From positions 5,642,001-5,706,000 of the forward strand of contig OY970256.1 in assembly GCA_963715565.1 (NCBI GenBank): DNA of 64,000 bases, in the 5' to 3' direction. A program made the position numbers and the translations under genes. Shown in pieces: positions 58,134-64,000 of this stretch (positions within the stretch are counted from its first letter, which is position 1; the number at the start of each line of letters is the position of its first letter). The notes beneath the pieces were generated by a model. It was given only the letters and a program-made list of their open reading frames with translations, did not search any database and was not told the origin of the DNA. The DNA comes from JACVRN01 sp963715565. Its GTDB lineage: Bacteria > Acidobacteriota > Blastocatellia > Pyrinomonadales > Pyrinomonadaceae.

Positions 58134-59780
58134 TTGCAACGATTGACGCCTGCCAAGCGCCTCTGGCTGCTCTTCTTCCTCGGGGCGCTGTTTACTTACT
58201 TTTACGGCATCGGCAACTATCCTTTCCTGGGCCCGGACGAGCCGCGCTATGCGCGCGTCGCGCGCGAGATGTTCGAGCGCGGAGACCTCGTGACGCCGAC
58301 GCTCGGCGGACACTACTGGTTCGAGAAACCGGCGCTGCCGTACTGGGTAATGATCGCGGCGTTTCGCGCGTTCGGCGTCTCGGAATGGTCTGCGCGTCTG
58401 GGTTTCGCGCTGATGGGAATCATTACAGCGCTTCTGATTTACTGCGCGGGGCGCGCAATCGAGCGTGCCTGTCAAGATGAAACTTCGGCGCGGTTGCTCG
58501 GCGCAACGTCGGGGGTGGCGGCTTTGACGAGCGCGGGCTTGATAGCCTATTCGCACGGCGTCAACTTTGATACGCCGCTCACGCTGATGACGACGCTCGC
58601 GCTTTCGTGCTTCATCGTCTACGAAGTGGAGACGCAGGAGAGGCGCAAGTCCTGGTGGCTCGCGGGATTTTACGTGGGCGTGGGCGCGTCGCTTCTGGCA
58701 AAGGGGCTGATTGGAATCATCATCACGTTCGGGGTCGTGGGCGCGTATTTTGTGTTGCGGCGCGAGTGGCCCGGAAGACGGGTGATGAAAAGTTTGCTAT
58801 GGGGTATCCCGCTTGCGCTCTCCGTGGCGGCGCTCTGGTACGGGCCGGTCATAGCGCGTCACGGCTGGTCTTTCGTGGAAGAGTTTTTCGTTCAACATCA
58901 CTTCGCGCGCTACACTTCTAACAAGTATCACCACCCGCAGCCCTTCTATTTTTACTTAGCCATCATGGCGCTCTTTGCTTTGCCGTGGACGCCTTATCTT
59001 GTGGCGGCCATGGGGCGTGCGCGGCGTGATTGGTCCTGGCGTGCGCCCGATGCTTTGAATAAGCTGAGGGTCTTTGCGCTGGCGTGGATGATTGTGCCGG
59101 TGCTCTTTTTTTCTCTGTCGGGTTCAAAGCTGCCGGGCTACGTGTTGCCTGCTTTACCGGGCGCGGCGTTGCTCGTGGGCGAGCGGCTGGCGCGCTTGCT
59201 CAGAGGCGAAGGCCGCCTGCGCTCTATGCGTGCGACGGGCGCGCTTATGGTACTGCTGGGCGGGATGGCCGTGGTCTTTATAGTGCGCGAGGATTACGCG
59301 AGCCGAAGCTGCGCCATCGCGGTCGCCGCGCCTCTAGTAGTAGGCGGACTGGTTGCGCTCGTGTTGGCCGAGCGACGATGGCTGGCGTTTATGTGCGTGG
59401 CGTCTTCTATGTTCGTGATGACGATTGTGGGTCTCAATTGCGGCGTACACGAGGCGGCGCAAAGGGTGTCGGTCGCGCACGCTTTGGAGAAGGCTGCGGC
59501 GCGCGGCTACGGCAACGCGCCTCTGCACCAGCTTCACATGGTCGAGCGCACGGCGGAATACTACGCGGCGGATAGAATCACTTACGGTGCAGACGGCGAG
59601 CCGGTCAAGTTCGAAGGCGTCCAACAGGTCAGGGACGCCGCGCTTGCGAGCGGAGGCACGGTGCTTGTCCTCGTCCCCACCGAATTTGTAGAACAGTTAA
59701 CGACCTATCAAAAACTGGAAACCGAAATCATCAACGAAGAAGGCGGCGTCACATTGGTCGCTGCGCGTGCGCGAGAATAA
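58134..59780 (+). CDS. ArnT-like lipid-linked glycosyltransferase (GT39/GT83)
   Basis: 548 residues from TTG 58134. About 12 membrane helices. The first extracytoplasmic loop has YPFLGPDEPRYARVAREM with the catalytic-type Asp35-Glu36, and a second loop has FEKPALPYWV, as in ArnT and related PMT-fold transferases. They move a sugar from an undecaprenyl or dolichyl phosphate carrier to lipid A, protein or polymer on the outer face. The acceptor is unknown. The carrier lipid would come from uppS in this window. Confidence 0.85.
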   Translation: MQRLTPAKRLWLLFFLGALFTYFYGIGNYPFLGPDEPRYARVAREMFERGDLVTPTLGGHYWFEKPALPYWVMIAAFRAFGVSEWSARLGFALMGIITALLIYCAGRAIERACQDETSARLLGATSGVAALTSAGLIAYSHGVNFDTPLTLMTTLALSCFIVYEVETQERRKSWWLAGFYVGVGASLLAKGLIGIIITFGVVGAYFVLRREWPGRRVMKSLLWGIPLALSVAALWYGPVIARHGWSFVEEFFVQHHFARYTSNKYHHPQPFYFYLAIMALFALPWTPYLVAAMGRARRDWSWRAPDALNKLRVFALAWMIVPVLFFSLSGSKLPGYVLPALPGAALLVGERLARLLRGEGRLRSMRATGALMVLLGGMAVVFIVREDYASRSCAIAVAAPLVVGGLVALVLAERRWLAFMCVASSMFVMTIVGLNCGVHEAAQRVSVAHALEKAAARGYGNAPLHQLHMVERTAEYYAADRITYGADGEPVKFEGVQQVRDAALASGGTVLVLVPTEFVEQLTTYQKLETEIINEEGGVTLVAARARE

Positions 59781-59784
59781 AGAA

Positions 59785-60059
59785 GAGGTCAGAGGTTAGT
59801 TAAAAACGTTGGGCAGCTATCAGCCGGGTTTAGCTCCGTCAGGAGCGGGATGTTTATAGCCAGTGGCAGCAAGATAAGAATCAAGCTCCGTAGGAGCGTC
59901 ATGTCATGGATGAAGAACATGACGCTCCTACGGAGCTTGATTTTCTTAATTACTCGTTAACTATAAACATCTCGCTTCTGACGGAGCGGGGAATCATGTT
60001 TATCCGGCTCTCGATCTGTCTTTCTCTTACTAACCTCCAGCCTCTGCCCTCTGACCTCT
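59785..60059. repeat. Family C palindrome enclosing a REP-like family F element
   Basis: Outer arms AGAGGTCAGAGGTTAG and CTCTGCCCTCTGACCTCT are separated by a complete F element (59829-59990) whose inner palindrome is AATCAAGCTCCGTAGGAGCG and its complement. It fills the space between two converging genes, and its right arm is read as the tail of the TrpF-like protein. Confidence 0.8.
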
Positions 60060-60728
60060 ATCTTTCATCGCCTCGACTTCACTGAAAAGCGCGGCGAGCT
60101 TCTGTTCATCCAGACGACCGTCGGTGCGGACGCCGCTGCACACGTCAAGGCCGAACGGCCCGACTTGCTCGATGGCTTCTCTGACGTTGCCTGCGTGGAG
60201 TCCGCCCGCTAGAAAGACGGGGACGTGGACGCGCTCGCGTATCTCGCGGCTGACGGCCCAATCGTGCGTGCGGCCCGTGCCGCCCAACTCTTTGACGGCG
60301 AGCTTTTGATTGCCGGAATCAAGGAGCAGTGCGTCCACATGCGGCGAAAGCGTCAACGCTTCTTCCACAGACTCTGCGCCCTGTACGTGTATGACCTGAA
60401 CGAGCGCGATACCAGGCAACGCCGCGCGCATCTCCAGATAGCTTCCGCGCTCAAGGTGGTCGCAAATCTGTATCGTGTTGGTCCGGCAACGGCGCTGCTG
60501 TTTTATGATATGCGAAGCGTCCTGCGCGCAGGTCAGGAGAAATGAAGAGACGGCTGGCGGAACTATCGCGGCAATCTCGCGAATCAATTCTTCAGGGATG
60601 ACGCCGGGGCCGCTCGGCATTTCAGAGACGAGCCCCAGGGCCGACGCGCCGCATCGAATCGCAGCCCAAGCCTCCGCTACGCTGCCGATGCAACAGATTT
60701 TTATTCTGGGATGCCGCGTCGCTTTCAT
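60030..60728 (-). CDS. phosphoribosylanthranilate isomerase-like protein
   Basis: 232 residues from ATG 60728. The TIM-barrel starts IKICCIGSVAEAWAAIRCGA, where TrpF normally has K-I-C-G-x-T; the Cys base is kept. The acid residue is in DALLLDSGNQK, followed by GGTGRTHDW and PVFLAGGLHAGNVREAI, all TrpF landmarks. No other trp gene is nearby, so it may serve tryptophan synthesis or a related Amadori isomerisation. Residues after EVEAMKD are from the repeat. Confidence 0.75.
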   Translation of the reverse strand: MKATRHPRIKICCIGSVAEAWAAIRCGASALGLVSEMPSGPGVIPEELIREIAAIVPPAVSSFLLTCAQDASHIIKQQRRCRTNTIQICDHLERGSYLEMRAALPGIALVQVIHVQGAESVEEALTLSPHVDALLLDSGNQKLAVKELGGTGRTHDWAVSREIRERVHVPVFLAGGLHAGNVREAIEQVGPFGLDVCSGVRTDGRLDEQKLAALFSEVEAMKDRGQRAEAGG

Positions 60729-60741
60729 CAGGACAGAAATT

Positions 60742-60887
60742 AACAGGGATGGACGGGATGAACAGGATAAAAGCAGTGCAAAAGTCAAAATGCAAAATGA
60801 TGAAGGAAAAGCTATTCTTTAATTTTGCGCTTTGCACTTTGCATTCATCACTTCTTCTTTATCCTGTTCATCCTGTCCATCCCTGTT
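60742..60887. repeat. Composite nested palindrome, family D outside and B inside, copy 2 (inverted)
   Basis: Outer arms ACAGGGATGGACGGGATGAA and TTCATCCTGTCCATCCCTGT; inner family B arms. It is the inverse of copy 1 at 56716-56861. The GAA/TTC in its arms replaces AGA/TCT in copy 1 on both sides. Confidence 0.9.
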
Positions 60888-60907
60888 TGAATCTGCTTCT
60901 ATAACTC

Positions 60908-62380
60908 TCAATACTTCGGCACGCGCGGATCAACTTCGTCCGACCATGCCGTGATGCCGCCTTTGAGATTGAGGAGCTTGCCGGTAAAGCCCGCTTCGCG
61001 CAGGGCATTGATGGCCTTGGCGCTGCGGACTCCGCCCTTACAGTGGACAACCGTTTCGCGCGCGGCGTCTATCTCGGACATGCGGCCCACGACCTCTTTG
61101 AGGGGTATCAATCTGGAATCGGGAATGCGCGCAATGTCGTACTCGTTGGGCTCGCGCACGTCTATGATTTGGAGCGAGTCGCCACGGTTGAGCCTCTCCT
61201 TGAATTCCGTGGCCGTGATTTCTTCAAGCACGGGCGGCTGCTCCGTTGTTTGATTCGATTGTCCCGCAGGCTCAGGTCTGAGCCCGCAGAACTCTTCGTA
61301 ATCAATCAACTCTCTAATCGTAGGATTCTCTCCGCAGACGGGACATTGCGGGTCTTTCCTCAATTTCAATTCGCGGAAGCGCATCTTCCAGGCGTCAAAG
61401 AGAAGCAGGCGATTAATCAGCGGCTCGCCATCTCCCAAAATGAGCTTGATGGTTTCGTTCGCCTGAATCGCGCCGATGATGCCGGGCAGGACTCCTAACA
61501 CGCCGCCTTCGGCGCACGAGGGAACAAGACCGGGCGGCGGCGGCTCCGGATACAGGCAGCGATAGCACGCGCCGCGCTCGGCCCAGAAAACTGATGCCTG
61601 TCCCTCGAAGCGAAAGATAGAGCCGTAGACGTTGGGCTTGCCCGTGAGCACGCAGGCGTCGTTGACCAGATAGCGCGTGGGAAAGTTGTCCGTGCCGTCT
61701 ACCACTATGTCGTAGGCGCGAAAAAGCTCAAGCGCGTTTTCGCTCGTCAGGCGCAGCTCGTGCGGCTCTATATTGATGTGCGGGTTGATGTCCTGAAGAC
61801 GGTCGCGCGCAGATTCTATTTTGGGGCGGCCTACGTCGCGCGTGCCGTGAACAATCTGGCGCTGTAGGTTGGATGCTTCAACGACGTCGAAATCCACGAC
61901 GCCGAGTCGCCCGACGCCCGCAGCGGCGAGATACATTCCAAGCGGAGCGCCAAGACCGCCTGTGCCAATCATCAGGACGCTCGCAGCTTTAAGACGGCGC
62001 TGCCCCTCCATGCCGACTTCGGGCATGATGAGATGGCGGCTATAGCGGGCTATCTCTTCGTTTGAGAAAGAGGGCGGCGGCTCGACTTCTTCGGGAGCGG
62101 TCGTAGAGCCTCCGGCAATCGAAGGCACAATCGTCACCGTGTCGCCGTTGCCGACGGGCGTTTCAAGACGCGAGGCGTGGCGTATGTCTTCATCGTTGAC
62201 GTAGACGTTGACGAAATTACGCAGGCTCTTGTCGTCACTGTAAAGATGACGGCGCAGCTCAACGTGATTGCTCGTCAAGCGGTCGAGGGCTTCGCCCACG
62301 GTCGCCGCTTCCACTTCCACTTCCGCAAGACCCCCGGCAAATTGCCGTAGCGCCGTGGGGATTAAAACTGTCACTGCCAT
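60908..62380 (-). CDS. ThiS/MoaD-MoeB(E1)-rhodanese fusion, sulfur-carrier activation protein
   Basis: 490 residues. Residues 1-91 are a beta-grasp (ubiquitin-like) sulfur carrier ending SIAGG (Gly90-Gly91), but joined by a linker to an E1-like adenylyltransferase (about 105-370): ATP loop GTGGLG (139-144), Asp163, zinc cysteines 272, 275, 346 and 349, and the acceptor Cys289 in SCAEGG. A rhodanese domain (about 386-490) has the active loop CKGGVRS with Cys447. The three parts of a sulfur relay are thus on one chain. Because carrier activity needs a free C-terminal Gly-Gly, cleavage after residue 91 would be required; the JAMM peptidase two genes upstream is a candidate. Confidence 0.9.
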   Translation of the reverse strand: MAVTVLIPTALRQFAGGLAEVEVEAATVGEALDRLTSNHVELRRHLYSDDKSLRNFVNVYVNDEDIRHASRLETPVGNGDTVTIVPSIAGGSTTAPEEVEPPPSFSNEEIARYSRHLIMPEVGMEGQRRLKAASVLMIGTGGLGAPLGMYLAAAGVGRLGVVDFDVVEASNLQRQIVHGTRDVGRPKIESARDRLQDINPHINIEPHELRLTSENALELFRAYDIVVDGTDNFPTRYLVNDACVLTGKPNVYGSIFRFEGQASVFWAERGACYRCLYPEPPPPGLVPSCAEGGVLGVLPGIIGAIQANETIKLILGDGEPLINRLLLFDAWKMRFRELKLRKDPQCPVCGENPTIRELIDYEEFCGLRPEPAGQSNQTTEQPPVLEEITATEFKERLNRGDSLQIIDVREPNEYDIARIPDSRLIPLKEVVGRMSEIDAARETVVHCKGGVRSAKAINALREAGFTGKLLNLKGGITAWSDEVDPRVPKY

Positions 62381-62386
62381 TTTCGT

Positions 62387-63682
62387 TTACTCCTCGGGCG
62401 GAACTTCCGCAGGTTCCTTTCCGACTTCTTCCGTCGTCGCCTGTTCCGCCATCTCTTCGTCCGTGATTACTGCTTCGGGGTCAACCGTCTCTTCCTCTAT
62501 GGCGTTGGGGTCCGGAAGCTGAGCGCCGGGTGGGACAAGCCACGTCTCCAACGTGCCGTCCGCCGGCTGATATTCCTCGGTCGGCTCAACGGGAGCGACG
62601 ATGACGACGAGACGGTTTCGCTCGATTCCGTATTTCTCCTCAAGCTCGGAGGGCCACCGTTCGACCAGCGCGTTTAAATCGGCTCTCGTCATCCCCCAGC
62701 GTTTATCCTGATCGGCCTGCTCTTCCGTCTCTGCGCGCGGGCGTATGATGACGCAAGCGCGCAACTCCTCGTCCCCTTTCAACACGTCCGCGAAGCCTTC
62801 GAGCACGAGCCGCGCCGAACGCGCCACCTCCAAATCATAATCGCTGTAGCGTCCAACCAGAGTCGCGCTCTTTGGTCTTTGCTCAGGCTCGGTTGTTTCC
62901 GCGACGGGCGGCGGAGCGTTTGCCGGAAGCACCCACAACTCTACCTGAGCCGCCGCCTCGTATTCACCCTGCGGCCTGTAGCCGCCGCGAAGGATGACTA
63001 TCCGGTCGGACGGGATTTTGTAGCCGTTGACGAGCCTGTCTGAAAAGTCTTTAGCGGCCCTGCGCCACGCGCCGGGGGCAGCGCCTTCAAGACTGTAAGC
63101 GACAAGGTAAGCACGCGCATCGGGCTGTCGTCGCAAGACGTCCGCGAAGCCTGCGAGCGTCACGTCGCCAATCGAAGGGCCTGTGCTTTCATCATACTGG
63201 GTGCTGTCGTTGAAATATCTCTCTGTGAATTTCCCGCTAAAGGTCTCGGCTTCGTTCTCGTACTTTTGCGGCTCGGGCGGCTCCGCTCCGGGCGAAGCAA
63301 TCCAAAATTCCGTCGCCGACATACGCAAATCTTTATAACGCCCGCCAGAAATTGTGCGTATGCGCGCAGGGTCTATGCCATGCGACATGACCAGATAATC
63401 TTTCGTAAGATTCAGCCGGTGACTGGCCGAGCCAGAGCCGTCCGACTCCGGCCCGTAGCAGATAACATAACCCACCGCGTCCGGCTCGTTCTGTAACTGG
63501 ATGGCGAAATTGCTGAGCCGCGCGCCGTGGTCGCAGCCGTACACCTCCGCGAACTCGTCGAATTTACGCGCAGCCTTTTCGTCATCTTCAACGGCGACAA
63601 ACTGCGCGCGTGCTTGAGGTGCAACGGCAAGCAGCAGCAGCGAAAGGGCAATCAGCAGATGTCCTGCACGTAAGCTTTGCAT
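62387..63682 (-). CDS. secreted protein with three repeated modules
   Basis: 431 residues from ATG 63682, overlapping the JAMM stop as TGATG (a GTG one codon upstream is also possible). Signal peptide 1-27 (APQARAQ). Three modules of about 115-120 residues follow (about 30-150, 155-275, 280-405). Each has a hydrophobic FA-x-L-x-x-x-P-D-A-x-x-Y-x-I strand, a KDYLV or KDFSD helix, IDPARIRTISGGRY or similar, and ends in EFWIASPGAEPPEP, ELWVLPANAPPP or ETWLVPPGAQLPDP. The pattern is weakly OmpA-C-like. The end is Glu-rich. No function is known to me. Confidence 0.7.
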   Translation of the reverse strand: MQSLRAGHLLIALSLLLLAVAPQARAQFVAVEDDEKAARKFDEFAEVYGCDHGARLSNFAIQLQNEPDAVGYVICYGPESDGSGSASHRLNLTKDYLVMSHGIDPARIRTISGGRYKDLRMSATEFWIASPGAEPPEPQKYENEAETFSGKFTERYFNDSTQYDESTGPSIGDVTLAGFADVLRRQPDARAYLVAYSLEGAAPGAWRRAAKDFSDRLVNGYKIPSDRIVILRGGYRPQGEYEAAAQVELWVLPANAPPPVAETTEPEQRPKSATLVGRYSDYDLEVARSARLVLEGFADVLKGDEELRACVIIRPRAETEEQADQDKRWGMTRADLNALVERWPSELEEKYGIERNRLVVIVAPVEPTEEYQPADGTLETWLVPPGAQLPDPNAIEEETVDPEAVITDEEMAEQATTEEVGKEPAEVPPEE

Positions 63683-64000
63683 CACGTCTCGCGCTCCTCT
63701 ATCTGCTCCGGATTAAACTGCGAGCGATCGGCCAACATCTCCCATGAGAGAAGGTCGGCGGCCTTTCCTTCGCGTACCGAGACGATAACATAAGAGTAGC
63801 TGGGCCACGCATGTTCAAGATCATAAGCAGAGGGACGCGCCGGGTGGTCAGGATGCGAATGATAAAAGCCCACGACGTCGAGCCGTCGCGCGCGCGCGTA
63901 ACGCTCGCCGCTCAGCAATTCTTCCGGGCGTATCAGAAAGCGGTTGCGTTTGGCTTCCTCCTCGCGCGCGTTCGAGATAGCGTAAACCTCGCGCACGATT
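63682..64000 (-). CDS. JAMM/MPN metallopeptidase (Mov34/PAD-1 family), partial
   Basis: The frame runs off the right edge, leaving about the last 105 residues. The zinc motif is complete: HSHP-x7-S-x2-D in VGFYHSHPDHPARPSAYDLE. The preceding RFLIRPEELLSG is typical of bacterial members such as Mec+, which release cysteine or peptides from the Gly-Gly end of ubiquitin-like sulfur carriers. The catalytic Glu near the N-terminus is outside the window. It heads a block with the three-module protein and the carrier/E1/rhodanese fusion. Confidence 0.88.
   Translation of the reverse strand, partial: IVREVYAISNAREEEAKRNRFLIRPEELLSGERYARARRLDVVGFYHSHPDHPARPSAYDLEHAWPSYSYVIVSVREGKAADLLSWEMLADRSQFNPEQIEERET

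Overview
The window is a moderately GC-rich bacterial chromosome segment with no phage, insertion sequence, CRISPR or plasmid genes. Gene content points to a free-living, aerobic, didermic bacterium. Several features suggest Acidobacteriota, possibly Blastocatellia: a b558-type succinate dehydrogenase, the MEP isoprenoid pathway, a SpoIID/SPOR protein in a non-sporulating setting, CD225-DUF2752 gene pairs, DUF4214 proteins and many TPR proteins. This placement is inference from families and style, not from a marker gene.

Layout. 1-7.7 kb: NTF2-like gene end, lipoprotein, HSL-type hydrolase, tRNA-Arg(CCU), a PD-(D/E)XK protein, membrane proteins, a 14-TPR periplasmic protein and a Smr protein. 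7.8-10.2 kb: icd and mdh (TCA cycle). 10.3-12 kb: a hybrid sensor-kinase-like protein that lacks its phospho-acceptor histidine. 12.3-17.3 kb: a FAD oxidoreductase and a large CHAT protease-NB-ARC-TPR (STAND) protein. 17.3-21.2 kb: sdhC-(retropepsin-like protease)-sdhA-sdhB. 21.5-30 kb: LysR regulator, amidase, SPFH protein, thpR, penicillin-acylase-like enzyme and aldehyde dehydrogenase. 30-35.9 kb: envelope proteins, two VTT/DedA-like proteins, DnaQ-like exonuclease, pyrE and truA. 36-42.9 kb: the envelope/isoprenoid cluster uppS-(Uma2)-cdsA-(Coa1-like)-dxr-rseP-ispG. 43-46.6 kb: DUF2752/CD225 pair and a secreted metalloprotease. 47-51.4 kb: a minus-strand housekeeping series, small membrane ORF-miaA-hfq-tmk-holB-response regulator. 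51.6-60.7 kb: SpoIID-family protein, chromate transporter, beta-lactamase-fold hydrolase, Gfo/Idh oxidoreductase, ArnT-like glycosyltransferase and TrpF-like protein. 60.9-64 kb: a ubiquitin-like/E1/rhodanese fusion, a secreted protein with three repeated modules, and a JAMM peptidase cut by the window edge.

The most distinctive property of the window is its intergenic DNA. About twenty gaps hold long palindromes whose arms are built from short tandem units of roughly 7-12 bases, in about eleven sequence families, some nested inside others. They sit between convergent genes like bidirectional terminators. In places they enter reading frames and give unrelated proteins repeat-encoded tails. 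One supplies a promoter -35 box, and two near-identical composite copies in opposite orientation carry compensatory changes in both arms. Four further loci carry a second, REP-like nested palindrome (CTCCGTAGGAG or CCCCGGAGGGG cores). Other leads are the CHAT-STAND protein (candidate immune receptor), the JAMM/ubiquitin-like/E1/rhodanese neighbourhood, the histidine-less kinase, and small selfish-looking genes set inside core operons.
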